This document shows, in pieces, positions 9,524 to 19,033 of a stretch of 64,000 bases of DNA. The DNA is from Prolixibacteraceae bacterium. GTDB taxonomy: Bacteria; Bacteroidota; Bacteroidia; Bacteroidales; Prolixibacteraceae. Location: positions 18,674 through 82,673 of the forward strand of contig JAIOZY010000013.1 in assembly GCA_021740385.1 (NCBI GenBank), in the 5' to 3' direction. Below the pieces are notes generated by a model. That model had not been told where the DNA came from. It did not search any database and saw only the letters and a list, made by a program, of their open reading frames with translations. Position 1 is the first letter of the stretch; every line of letters starts with the position of its first letter. The position numbers and the translations under genes were made by a program.

Positions 9524-12500
9524 TTACAGGCCTAATTTAAGGCCAATTACAACCATTTTTGGCTGAGGCATTTTTCCATAATCATTACTTAGGTACAACG
9601 GATCGTTATACAGCATGAACTCGGGATCCAATCCGGAGTAGGATGTAATTGTGAAAAGATTGGTAGCCGTGAGATAAATGGTCAGGTTTTCGAACAACCG
9701 GCTCGTTGCGGGATAATCGTAACTGATCGTCAGGTTGTTTAAACGGGCATAATCGCCTTTTTCAAGCCAACGATCGGAGAATACGCTATTGCCGTAATAA
9801 TCGCCGATTGATATTCCGGGAACCGAAGTGTTGGTATTATCTGTTGTCCATCGGTCGGTTACTGTTTTTTGCTGGTTGAAGCCAAACGTCATCGACTGTC
9901 CTAACTTGTTTATATGGCTGTAAACATCGTTACCCGCGCTGAATGAAAAGTTGGCTTTGATTTTAAAATTGCCAAATTCAAGCGAAGTACATAGACCTCC
10001 AAATACGGGCGAAATAGGGCTTCCGATAATGGTTTTGTCTTTATTGTTAATCACCTTGTTCCCGTCGCGGTCAATATAGCGTATGTCGCCTGCTTTTCCT
10101 TTTTGCCCGTTGGGGCCGGTGTATTGTGATGCTTCACCATCGTCATTGAAAATGCCGTCGGTTTGCAAACCATAATATGAATACAACGGTTCACCCGCTT
10201 TGGTTACAAGGCTAACACCTTCTACCTGGTGCACAATCATGTTTTCGTCTTCAGAAATGAAATCAAGCGAAGTAACTTCATTATTGATGTAGGAGAGATT
10301 ACAGCCAAGGTTCCATGTAAGGCGGCCAAATTGCTTGCGGAAACTGAAAGAAAACTCGGCCCCCATGTTTTGCAGGGCACCGGCATTGCTGTAATAGCTT
10401 GTGTACCCGTAAGCAGGCGGTATGGCCTGCCGGGTTATGAGGTTGTTTACAGAAGCATTAAAAACGTTAACCGAAAAATTCAACGTTTGCCGTAACAATG
10501 CAGCGTCGATACCAACATTTATGGTGGTTTGCCTTTCCATCTCCATGTCGGGGTTTGGCACCGATTCACGAACAGCAACACTCATGTCGTTCAGCTTTAA
10601 GCCCCTGTAATACAGGTGGCAGTAGTCGTATGCAAAATTGTTCATGTTGCCCGTTTGGCTGAATGAAGCCCTTATTTTCAGGTCGTCGAGCCAGGTTTTA
10701 CCGGCAAGAAAAGGTTCCGATGATAAGCGCCATGCACCGGTAACCGATGGGAAAAAATTGTACCGCGAGCGGGAATTCATGGCTGAAGTTGCATCGTACG
10801 ACAGTGCTGCCGACAGGTAATACTTGCTTTGGTAATTGTAATCGGCTGTAGCATAATACGAAACCCACTTTACAACCCTGTTTTCGCCGTTAATGGTTCT
10901 TAGCTCCTGGTTGCTTGCCCCTTGTCCAAGGCTTTTAAAGTCATCGGTTGTTGAATTCAGGTCGGTGGCTTTGTCGTATTCAAAAGTATTTTGAACATAC
11001 CGGTGACCAACCTTCACATCAAGGTCACTTTTGTTGTTAAATGATTTCTGGTATTGCACCTGGTTCTGGTTTTGGGTCGAACGAAATTCATTAACCATTG
11101 CACGCATCGTGTTATAGGCCGAGTCAATCCGGCTAAGCCCCACATCGGGGATGAAAACATTGTCGCGCGAATTGTTGAAATTGATGCCAACAAATGTTGA
11201 TACTGAAAGGTTCTTTGTAAAACTGTATTCACCTTTTACCGATGTGATAAAATGATAATTCCGATTGGTTGCTTCTACATTATTCACAATAGCTGTAGGG
11301 TTACTAATGTTAAAAGCGCCAATATCATCGATATAATCAAGTTCTTTGCCATTGGCATCAATTTTCATGGGCGACATTAGCGGCGACTTTATCTGGGCTG
11401 CCAATATCGGGTTGGTTGACACATTGTAACCCTGCTCCATTAAATACGAGTCGGCAAGTGACAATTTGGTGTTGGGAGAAATCGTGAATTTGTCTGAAAT
11501 ATTCACTTTCCCGTTTATACGTACGTTAAACCTGTTATAATGGGTGTTTTTCAATATTCCATCGTGTATCAGGTAACCGGTGGAAATGTTATAGGTTGCA
11601 ATATTATCGCCCCCTTTCAGGAATAGATGGTATTTTTGCACAACCCCGGGCTGGTATATTTCGTTTTGCCAATCGGTGTTGTTATTATACCGGTAATACT
11701 CCTCGGTATTCTCTTCGGAATTTAAAAACGAATATTTTGAGTTGATCTGGTCTTCAGATAAGCCCGATTTGCTTAATTGATCGTTAAAAAGATTCCTGAA
11801 TTCACCTGCATCAAGCAACGACTGCCTTTTGGGCGAAAACGCGATACCACCGTATGCGTTAAACACAATGCTGCTGCTTGTTTCCCCTTTCTGTTCGGAG
11901 TTAATGTATATAACCCCGTTTGAGCCGTTTGAGCCAAGATATGAGTTCCCATCGTTAAAAACAGAAACACTTTCTATATCGTCAACATCAACAAGGTCGA
12001 ACGGATTATGTGAAAAACCATCTATGGCGCTGTATTTCGCATAATGGATTGGATGAATCATTTCATCAACAATTACCAAAGGTTCATTATGGCCATACAA
12101 TGAAGACAAACCCCGCATAGCAATGAAGCCTTTACTGCCTGGCATCCCTGATCCCATGATTATTTGCGTGCCTTGTAATTTTCCCTGAAGTACCTGGTCG
12201 AGCGAGCTGTTGGCTTTTTGAACCAGGTCACTTGCAACCACGTACGATCCGGATTGTATCATATCACGGCGGGCAACACTGCCCAAAGGCGTTGAAATTT
12301 CGTCATCAATCGACATGTACTTTTCGTCAACCATGAAAATGGTCAGTTTGGTACGGCCGTTTAATTCAATAATTCGTGTGGTGAAACCCGGAATTTGTGC
12401 GACCAGCAAAGCATAAGGGTCGTTTACTGTAATATCGAATTCTCCATTTTTGTCGGTACTTGTATTTTCCCCTGCTACCGATATCAGTACCGATTCAAGC

Positions 12501-12637
12501 GGCACATTAAGGGTGGCTTCTTTCACAACCCCCGAAACCTTGAAAGGATCCTGTGCAAACAACGATGAGGTAAACAAAAGCCCTGAAACCAGTAAAAAGA
12601 GAAATGACTTGACTATATATTTTATCATCTTGATCAT
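9524..12637 (-). CDS. SusC-like TonB-dependent transporter (second pair)
   Basis: A 1037-residue outer-membrane transporter of the SusC/RagA family. Signal peptide to about residue 29, a carboxypeptidase-D-like regulatory domain (about 32-105), a plug with LVIVDEMIHP and the following VDVDDIESVSVFND block, then a long beta-barrel ending in VIGLKLGL. Family knowledge: imports glycan oligosaccharides with energy from TonB. It lies 16 bases after a FAS1 lipoprotein gene and 29 bases before its SusD partner. Oddity: where most SusC proteins carry a hydrophobic TonB-box-like run after the regulatory domain, this one reads EISTPLGSVARRD, and the plug is more divergent than that of the first SusC. 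Two adjacent ATG codons (12637 and 12628) could both serve as start. Confidence 0.92.
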   Translation of the reverse strand: MIKMIKYIVKSFLFLLVSGLLFTSSLFAQDPFKVSGVVKEATLNVPLESVLISVAGENTSTDKNGEFDITVNDPYALLVAQIPGFTTRIIELNGRTKLTIFMVDEKYMSIDDEISTPLGSVARRDMIQSGSYVVASDLVQKANSSLDQVLQGKLQGTQIIMGSGMPGSKGFIAMRGLSSLYGHNEPLVIVDEMIHPIHYAKYSAIDGFSHNPFDLVDVDDIESVSVFNDGNSYLGSNGSNGVIYINSEQKGETSSSIVFNAYGGIAFSPKRQSLLDAGEFRNLFNDQLSKSGLSEDQINSKYSFLNSEENTEEYYRYNNNTDWQNEIYQPGVVQKYHLFLKGGDNIATYNISTGYLIHDGILKNTHYNRFNVRINGKVNISDKFTISPNTKLSLADSYLMEQGYNVSTNPILAAQIKSPLMSPMKIDANGKELDYIDDIGAFNISNPTAIVNNVEATNRNYHFITSVKGEYSFTKNLSVSTFVGINFNNSRDNVFIPDVGLSRIDSAYNTMRAMVNEFRSTQNQNQVQYQKSFNNKSDLDVKVGHRYVQNTFEYDKATDLNSTTDDFKSLGQGASNQELRTINGENRVVKWVSYYATADYNYQSKYYLSAALSYDATSAMNSRSRYNFFPSVTGAWRLSSEPFLAGKTWLDDLKIRASFSQTGNMNNFAYDYCHLYYRGLKLNDMSVAVRESVPNPDMEMERQTTINVGIDAALLRQTLNFSVNVFNASVNNLITRQAIPPAYGYTSYYSNAGALQNMGAEFSFSFRKQFGRLTWNLGCNLSYINNEVTSLDFISEDENMIVHQVEGVSLVTKAGEPLYSYYGLQTDGIFNDDGEASQYTGPNGQKGKAGDIRYIDRDGNKVINNKDKTIIGSPISPVFGGLCTSLEFGNFKIKANFSFSAGNDVYSHINKLGQSMTFGFNQQKTVTDRWTTDNTNTSVPGISIGDYYGNSVFSDRWLEKGDYARLNNLTISYDYPATSRLFENLTIYLTATNLFTITSYSGLDPEFMLYNDPLYLSNDYGKMPQPKMVVIGLKLGL

Positions 12638-12653
12638 ATTTTTTAATTAAGTA

Positions 12654-14165
12654 TTATTCTTTGGGTTTAAAAGTTAGCCGGTCCCACATGATGATTCCCG
12701 GGTAAACCGTCTTTACTTTCACAACATGTTCCTGTGTAGTGGTCCAGTTTACATCACAAATATATATTTCAGCTGTTTCGAAGGCATCGTTTAAAACAAT
12801 CACATTGTCAACTTTTACCCCATCGAAATAAAAGATAACATTTGCACGGTTCCCTCCTTTTTTAAAGTATCCGTATACTTCGTAGTTGCCGCGGGTTACC
12901 CTCGGCATGGTTATCTCTAGTGTCCAGTATCCTTCGGGCATAGTGAGGCAATCTTCATTTACAAAACCGGTTCCCTGGTATTTGCACCAGTATTGCATGT
13001 AATCGCCTTTCCATTTTATTTTAGCAAAACCGTTTTCACCATCGTAAAAGTTTCTTACCGAGCCGTCGACACCGTAAAAGTCGGTCTCTTCCAGCTCGGG
13101 AAACGTGGTGGTGTCGAAAATGAATTCACGCTCAACGGGTGGTTGTACCGGCAAAAGTTGGTCTATTGCATGAATTACCCCGTTTTTGGTTGGAATGTTC
13201 GAATACCTGTCGATAAATGTTGTTACAATGCTGTCTTCTTCATCGGGATTAATCTCGAAGTAGTTGCCAACGTCGAAGTTCACGTAGTTATTTCGCGATA
13301 TTACCCAATATATGCCGGGCATTATATCGGTCATGTAATACGTTTTTTCCAAACAGTGGTAAACCATGTATTCATAAAAGCCATTGTCGGTTTCATCAAT
13401 ATTGCCGTTGCCGTCGTCGTATCTGGCAACCAGGTCTTCAGCCGAAAATATTCCGTTTTGGTTAAAAATGGAATCAGGTACGGCCAAAATGGTGTACCTC
13501 ACGCGCGCGGTTGTTACACCATAAGGTATCTCGTTGGTGTCGAGCGTATCTTTCAGCCCGGCCAGTTCTAAGGCTTTTGAAAAAATCGAAAATTCATCGA
13601 GTGCCTTTATCGTGGTGTACGTACCATCGGTTACCGGGTCAATTACTTTATCAACCTGATGAATAATGCCGTTAGCCACTTCAATGTCCCGGTTAATAAT
13701 TGTTGATTTTTTATTGATGATTATATCAATACCGGAAAATTCGGATACGAGGTAGTCGCCCAGGGCATTCTTTTCACTTAAACAGCCATTGCCAAAATTG
13801 TTGGTCGATATTTCGGCGGCAACCACATGGTTCCTGATAATTTGCATCAATTCATCATCGCTGAAATCGTTGTAGGAGCTTTTGCCTTTTGATTCGTAAT
13901 AGGTCTGAAAGGCATCGTTGTCGGCCAGGAAAAGTGTGAAGGGCCCACGTGTGCTCAAAATACCATCCATATCAACCTTTTTGGTTATTTCGAGAAAATC
14001 GCTGAATTTGTTGGCCGAATCTGCTTCAATGTATTCCATTATTTGCAGCATTTCCTGGTCTTTTGCCCACATTTCTGGTTCATCTTTACACGTGACAAAA
14101 ACAATTCCGGGCAATACAAGCAGGAATAACACGATATATTTATTAATTAATTCTTTGCTTTTCAT
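12654..14165 (-). CDS. FAS1 (fasciclin) domain lipoprotein, 503 aa
   Basis: A predicted lipoprotein: signal peptide with Cys26 (IVFVTC). Two FAS1-like units follow, about residues 40-175 (ILSTRGPFTLFLADNDAF, ending GIIHQVDKVIDP) and about 185-345 (ending NGVIHAIDQLLPV). The last ~140 residues form a beta-rich region with many aromatic residues, resembling the C-terminal modules of SusCD-linked FAS1 proteins; a carbohydrate-binding role there is inference. FAS1 domains are adhesion or binding folds; those next to SusCD genes have no established activity that I know of. The gene starts 12 bases after a SusD stop and ends 16 bases before the second SusC, so it is co-transcribed with both pairs. 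Confidence 0.85.
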   Translation of the reverse strand: MKSKELINKYIVLFLLVLPGIVFVTCKDEPEMWAKDQEMLQIMEYIEADSANKFSDFLEITKKVDMDGILSTRGPFTLFLADNDAFQTYYESKGKSSYNDFSDDELMQIIRNHVVAAEISTNNFGNGCLSEKNALGDYLVSEFSGIDIIINKKSTIINRDIEVANGIIHQVDKVIDPVTDGTYTTIKALDEFSIFSKALELAGLKDTLDTNEIPYGVTTARVRYTILAVPDSIFNQNGIFSAEDLVARYDDGNGNIDETDNGFYEYMVYHCLEKTYYMTDIMPGIYWVISRNNYVNFDVGNYFEINPDEEDSIVTTFIDRYSNIPTKNGVIHAIDQLLPVQPPVEREFIFDTTTFPELEETDFYGVDGSVRNFYDGENGFAKIKWKGDYMQYWCKYQGTGFVNEDCLTMPEGYWTLEITMPRVTRGNYEVYGYFKKGGNRANVIFYFDGVKVDNVIVLNDAFETAEIYICDVNWTTTQEHVVKVKTVYPGIIMWDRLTFKPKE

Positions 14166-14177
14166 ACTTCAAATTTT

Positions 14178-15623
14178 TTAACGGTCGTAATACGGATTCT
14201 GTTCTAACAAAGGATTATGATCCAACTCGGCCTGTGAAATTGGCAGGTAATAGCTCATGGTATCAAGTACCCTCGATTGCAATATGGGCCGTTGCTTTAC
14301 ATCGGCACCCGAAAGTATCATGTTTACAATCAAGTATTTGTTTTCAAAATTGTTCTTTTTTGCGAACCGCAGTACATCAAACCAGCGTTTGCCTTCAAGG
14401 GCAAACTCTTTGGCACGTTGGTCCATAATTACACTTCTGAATTGTTCCAGATCGTTTGCAATGGTCATGGGAGGGAGGGTAGCCCGCTCCAATATTTGAT
14501 TGATATAGTTGTTCGATTCGGAAAAATTTCCAGTTTCGGCAAGCGCTTCTGCTTTTATCAACAAAATGTCGGCATACCGGTAATAAATCATATTCGCATC
14601 GCGCTCGTTTGATGTACGTTTGGTCTTCGGTGTTAAACTCTTGTACTGGTATTTCGAACGCGGATCGGGGTCGCCTTTGCGGATATCCCCTTTCGCGAAA
14701 AGTTCCTGTGCGTAAGGTTTCATCGATATCCTGCTTGAACCTACCGGTGGGATGACATTGACATTAAACGGGTTTTCCTCGTTTTCATACGCGTCGTTAA
14801 ACTGTATTTCGAAAATACTTTCCGGTGCATTTCCTGGGTAATATAACTCGAACCAGTTATTAGTGCCTTGCAGCCGGAATTTTCCGGAATTGATGATTTC
14901 ATCGCAAACCCGGATGCATTTTTCGTATTGTTCGCTCCACAGGTAAACATCGGCCAGCAAAGCATTTATTGAATATACATTTGCCCGTCCTTTAAATATT
15001 TCAGGTGTGCCGGCATATTCATCGCTGAATGCCGTGGTTTTGGCCTGTAACAAGTCGGTTTCTATTTGCTTTATAATTTCAACTTCGGAATTTTTTGGAA
15101 TTGAAAAGCTAACGGTATCCGAACTTGACGCTTCCAGCACAAGAGGGACTTCTTTCCATACTCTTACCAGGTCGAAATAGCATTTGCTTCGGAGAAACAA
15201 AGCTTCGGCTTCGTAGGCCTTTTCTGTTTTGCTGTCAAAAGTTTCATCGAGCAAAAGAACGTCTTCTGCAAATAATAAAATGGTATTTGCCAGATTGATG
15301 GTATTGTAAAAACCGCTCCAATCGATGCTTCCGTTCGTGGGCAAAATTTCAGACTTGCCAATTCGCTGATAATCGCCAAAAGAGGAAGAAAATTCAATCA
15401 TGTCGGCCCGTACTTCGCCCCATGCCCATAAATCGACACAATTTCTGCCGTAGGCATTGTACATGGCAGCCATAACGGCTGCAACATCTTCTTTTTTCTG
15501 CCAAAATTCCTGTTTTACCAATTTGTTTTCCGGTTCCACATCTAACCATTCGTTACAAGAGGCAAAACCGATTAGAAAAAGGGCAATTAACAGGTAACTT
15601 ATATGTTTTTTTAAATTTTTCAT
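14178..15623 (-). CDS. SusD/RagB-family glycan-binding lipoprotein (first pair)
   Basis: A 481-residue SusD-like lipoprotein. The ATG at 15623 is chosen over an upstream in-frame TTG because it gives a clean lipoprotein signal with Cys23 (GFASC). The N-terminus NEWLDVEPENKLVKQEFW is classic for the family, as is the C-terminal RAKEFALEGKRWFDVLRF. It is the partner of the SusC gene 112 bases upstream and is followed 12 bases later by the 503-residue FAS1 gene. It should sit on the outer surface as the lid of the SusC barrel. Confidence 0.94.
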   Translation of the reverse strand: MKNLKKHISYLLIALFLIGFASCNEWLDVEPENKLVKQEFWQKKEDVAAVMAAMYNAYGRNCVDLWAWGEVRADMIEFSSSFGDYQRIGKSEILPTNGSIDWSGFYNTINLANTILLFAEDVLLLDETFDSKTEKAYEAEALFLRSKCYFDLVRVWKEVPLVLEASSSDTVSFSIPKNSEVEIIKQIETDLLQAKTTAFSDEYAGTPEIFKGRANVYSINALLADVYLWSEQYEKCIRVCDEIINSGKFRLQGTNNWFELYYPGNAPESIFEIQFNDAYENEENPFNVNVIPPVGSSRISMKPYAQELFAKGDIRKGDPDPRSKYQYKSLTPKTKRTSNERDANMIYYRYADILLIKAEALAETGNFSESNNYINQILERATLPPMTIANDLEQFRSVIMDQRAKEFALEGKRWFDVLRFAKKNNFENKYLIVNMILSGADVKQRPILQSRVLDTMSYYLPISQAELDHNPLLEQNPYYDR

Positions 15624-15735
15624 ACTATTATAATTGTTTGTTATCAAAGGTATAGTATGGAACTCGCATGTGTTTTGATCATACTATTGGTTGTAAATAT
15701 TTTACATGCTCGTTTCATATTGAATATGCTTTTTA

Positions 15736-18700
15736 TTAAAACTTAATGTTTAACCCAATTGTAATACGTTTACTTGGCGGTGTGCGGCTGTAGTCACGTG
15801 GCAGTGAGGTTGGCCCACCTATACCTACCTCGGGGTCTTGTCCCGAGTAATTGGTCCAGGTAAACAGGTTATATGCTGTTCCGTATATTCGAATATCCCG
15901 TACTTTTAGCTTGTTGCATATTTTTTTGCCAAAATTGTAGGATATTGAAGCGGTTTTCAGGCGGAAGTATGATCCGTCTTCAACAAAACGGCTCGACCCC
16001 ATCCAGTTATAGCCTTTGTTGTACAGTGCGCGTGGCACATCGGTGCTGTCGCCCAGGCTTCTCCACCGCCAGTTGGTCGCCAGGCTCTGGTTGTCGTGGT
16101 TATACATTTTTTCTGTGTCCATCCGGGTCTGGTTAATGATGTCCTGCCCTAACTTATAGTAGAAGAAAAGGTTTAACGTGAAGTTTTTGTACTGTACACG
16201 TGGTCCAAAACCACCCATAATGCTTGGGTTGTAATCGCCAAGTTCCTTAATGTCGAGTTCATCAATTACGCCATCGAAATTAATATCCCGGTATTTGGCA
16301 TCGCCCGGCTCAAACTCGTAACCGTTTGCGCCGTGTATCATGATGAGCTCTTCTTCGCCGGTGATATCATAAACCGGGTTGCCATTGCGGTCTTTTACAA
16401 CAATGTCGTTGTTATCAACGTAAACCCCATCGTATAAATAGCCATAAAATGTACCAATGGGCACACCGGGCACAACCCTTATCTTGTAATTGCCGTTGTC
16501 GAGCATGTTGCCCGATTCGAGTGAAAAGTTTTCAGGCAGGCTTAAAACAATGTTTTCGTTGTGCGACATGTTAAAATTGAAGCTGAACTTGAAATCTTTC
16601 TGCTCAATAATTTTTGCATCAATCATAAATTCCCAGCCTTGGTTAAGCATTTCGCCTTCGTTTTGGCTAATGTTTGAATAACCGGTGGTTGTTGGTATTG
16701 TGGTATTCCGTAGATACAAGTTATGGGTTGTTTTCCGGTAAACATCAAATTCAACGTTTACCCGGTTGTTAAACCCCCAAAAGGTTAGGCCGGGACTGAA
16801 CTGCTCGATGGTTTCCCATTTTAACGATGTTAATTCAATGGCATCGGGCCGTACACCGGCTGTGCCCATATAACCGTATTGCGTGCTGGCACTATAAGTG
16901 CTGAAATACAAATAATTATCCCTTGGCGAGTTTCCCGATAACCCCCAACTGCCCCGCAGCTTAAGGTCGTCGATAAAGGTAAGGCCGGCCATGAACGGCT
17001 CTTCCGATATACGCCATGCTGCAGTAAACATGGGGAAAAATCCAAAACGGCTTTCGCGGCTGAATTTTGAATTTCCTTCGTATCTCGATCCAATGGTTAT
17101 CAGATATTTGTCGTTGTATTTGTACATAGCCTGCAAATAAACTCCCAACGACCTGTAATTGCTCGAACTTGCTGAAAAATAGTTCAAATTTGTTTCACCG
17201 GCAGGATCCTGCAAAAAAGGCGATGCCGATTTGCTGGTTTCTGTTGCATAAAACCGGTCATTTCGTGATTCAGTATCAACCAGACCCTGTATAACCAGTT
17301 CGTGATCCATCCCGATAACGGGTGAATAGACCAGCTGGTTTCGGGTTGTTACGGCCGAATTTTTACCGTACGATTCCCTCGCCTTGTTGGTGCTGCTGCT
17401 GTTGTAATCGTAACCCAGGGCTTCGTAGGGAAGGAACGAAGAGGTTTTTGAATCGGAAATATCCATGGTTATTGTACCATCGTAAACCAAATTAGGAAGA
17501 ATATTATACCTTATTGAAAAAGCTGCCCTGGTATTGTCTTGCAGGGTTTTGTTTGAAGCCAAATTAACTACAGCTACAGGATTAAACATTGACGTACCAA
17601 AGCCTTGTATTGTTTCAAGAGGTGTAAAATATGAATCAAGTTGGTTACCCAATGTATCCATTTCATAAACCGACATGTTTGGCATTTTAGTATATGCTTT
17701 TGACCGGACATCGTTTGTCCATGAAAGCCCGTCAATGTCATACGATGCATCCCTGTCGTAACGGGTGAACATGATATCGGTACGTAGCCTGATTTTTGTC
17801 GATAAATCGTAATCGAGTGATGTACTGACATTTAATTTTTTCAACCCGGTGCCTATTGTTGTGCCTTTCTCGTCCTGGTAGGCCAGTGACATTTTGTACC
17901 TCGATTTTTCACCGCCGCCCCGCACCGAAAAGTTATGGTCCATAACGTAGCCAATCTGGGTAATTTCTTCAATCCAGTTGGTGTTTTGCGAAAAATTGTG
18001 GTAGTGTTCCCAGGTTGGGTCAAAATCGATTTCGGCGCTTACTAAGCTGCCATCGGCATTGGTGTCGTCGAACCATTCGCCGGCATCGTTGTTAAAGTGT
18101 TCTTCTTTAATCAGGCGTGCATAACCGGCACCATCTAGCATGGGTATCGGGTCGGGTTCCTGTGCACGAGTGAACTTTACGGAATATTCAAACATGGGTT
18201 TTGACTTTGTTCCGCGTTTGGTCTGTATCATGAGTACACCGTTTGCCGCTTTTGAGCCGTAAATGGCCGTAGATGCAGCATCTTTCAATACTTCGATCGA
18301 TTCTATATCCTCGGGGCTCACATCAATCAAATTACCAAATTGTTCGATGTTCGCGCTGGCAAAATCAAAATCGGATGCAATTGAAGTGGTGTAGGGAATA
18401 CCGTTTACAACAATGAGCGGTTCGTTGTTGGCATTCAATGTTGCGGTACCCCGAATACGGATATTCAGTCCGGCACCGGGGTCGCCCGATACGGCTGTAA
18501 TATCCACGTTGCTGATACGTCCCTGCAGCATCTCTTCAACCGTGGTTGTTTGTGCCACTTTAAGTTCTTCAAATTCGAGACGGGAAATGGCCGTGGCACG
18601 ATCCCTGATAGAGGTTACACCATCGTTACCCATTTTTTCGCCCATAACAACCACCTCTCCGAGTCCGGTGGTTTCTTCATCAAGTACAATGTCGAATCGG

Positions 18701-18990
18701 GTTTTATCGCCAACAGTGAAAACTTTATTTTGGTATCCGATAAAAGACACCTGGATTTTTGCTTTATCGGAAGTTACCCTGAATGAAAAGTTCCCGTTAA
18801 AGTCGGTTGTTGTACCGGTAACATAACGTCCGTTTTCATCCACTTCCACAATATTTACCCCAATTATCGGTTGGTTGTTATTATCTTTAACCGTACCGTT
18901 TATGATTATTTTTTGTGCATAAACAGCATTGGTTACCAGTAAGAAGAATAAAACCAAAGCAATATGTAAAAACTGCGTATATTTCTTCAT
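15736..18990 (-). CDS. SusC-like TonB-dependent transporter (first pair)
   Basis: A SusC/RagA-family transporter of 1084 residues from the ATG at 18990; an upstream in-frame GTG (19005) would add five residues but ATG AAA AAA fits a signal peptide better. Signal peptide ends near YAQ, followed by the carboxypeptidase-D-like domain (GTVKDNNNQPIIGVNIVE), a TonB-box-like run GLGEVVVMGEK, a plug with NEPLIVVNGIPY and the SusC signature EDIESIEVLKDAASTAIYGS, and a barrel ending in GLNIKF. It imports oligosaccharides together with the adjacent SusD. It lies 43 bases after the 719-residue FAS1 gene; the 112-base gap before susD is the longest inside the operon. Confidence 0.95.
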   Translation of the reverse strand: MKKYTQFLHIALVLFFLLVTNAVYAQKIIINGTVKDNNNQPIIGVNIVEVDENGRYVTGTTTDFNGNFSFRVTSDKAKIQVSFIGYQNKVFTVGDKTRFDIVLDEETTGLGEVVVMGEKMGNDGVTSIRDRATAISRLEFEELKVAQTTTVEEMLQGRISNVDITAVSGDPGAGLNIRIRGTATLNANNEPLIVVNGIPYTTSIASDFDFASANIEQFGNLIDVSPEDIESIEVLKDAASTAIYGSKAANGVLMIQTKRGTKSKPMFEYSVKFTRAQEPDPIPMLDGAGYARLIKEEHFNNDAGEWFDDTNADGSLVSAEIDFDPTWEHYHNFSQNTNWIEEITQIGYVMDHNFSVRGGGEKSRYKMSLAYQDEKGTTIGTGLKKLNVSTSLDYDLSTKIRLRTDIMFTRYDRDASYDIDGLSWTNDVRSKAYTKMPNMSVYEMDTLGNQLDSYFTPLETIQGFGTSMFNPVAVVNLASNKTLQDNTRAAFSIRYNILPNLVYDGTITMDISDSKTSSFLPYEALGYDYNSSSTNKARESYGKNSAVTTRNQLVYSPVIGMDHELVIQGLVDTESRNDRFYATETSKSASPFLQDPAGETNLNYFSASSSNYRSLGVYLQAMYKYNDKYLITIGSRYEGNSKFSRESRFGFFPMFTAAWRISEEPFMAGLTFIDDLKLRGSWGLSGNSPRDNYLYFSTYSASTQYGYMGTAGVRPDAIELTSLKWETIEQFSPGLTFWGFNNRVNVEFDVYRKTTHNLYLRNTTIPTTTGYSNISQNEGEMLNQGWEFMIDAKIIEQKDFKFSFNFNMSHNENIVLSLPENFSLESGNMLDNGNYKIRVVPGVPIGTFYGYLYDGVYVDNNDIVVKDRNGNPVYDITGEEELIMIHGANGYEFEPGDAKYRDINFDGVIDELDIKELGDYNPSIMGGFGPRVQYKNFTLNLFFYYKLGQDIINQTRMDTEKMYNHDNQSLATNWRWRSLGDSTDVPRALYNKGYNWMGSSRFVEDGSYFRLKTASISYNFGKKICNKLKVRDIRIYGTAYNLFTWTNYSGQDPEVGIGGPTSLPRDYSRTPPSKRITIGLNIKF

Positions 18991-19033
18991 AGAATATTGT
19001 AACACTTGGTTATTTTAAATTAATTACGCTGAA

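Noticed and set aside
12993..13571. 192-codon plus-strand frame opposite the FAS1 gene
   Set aside because: Antisense to a gene with clear domains; its residues show no family pattern.
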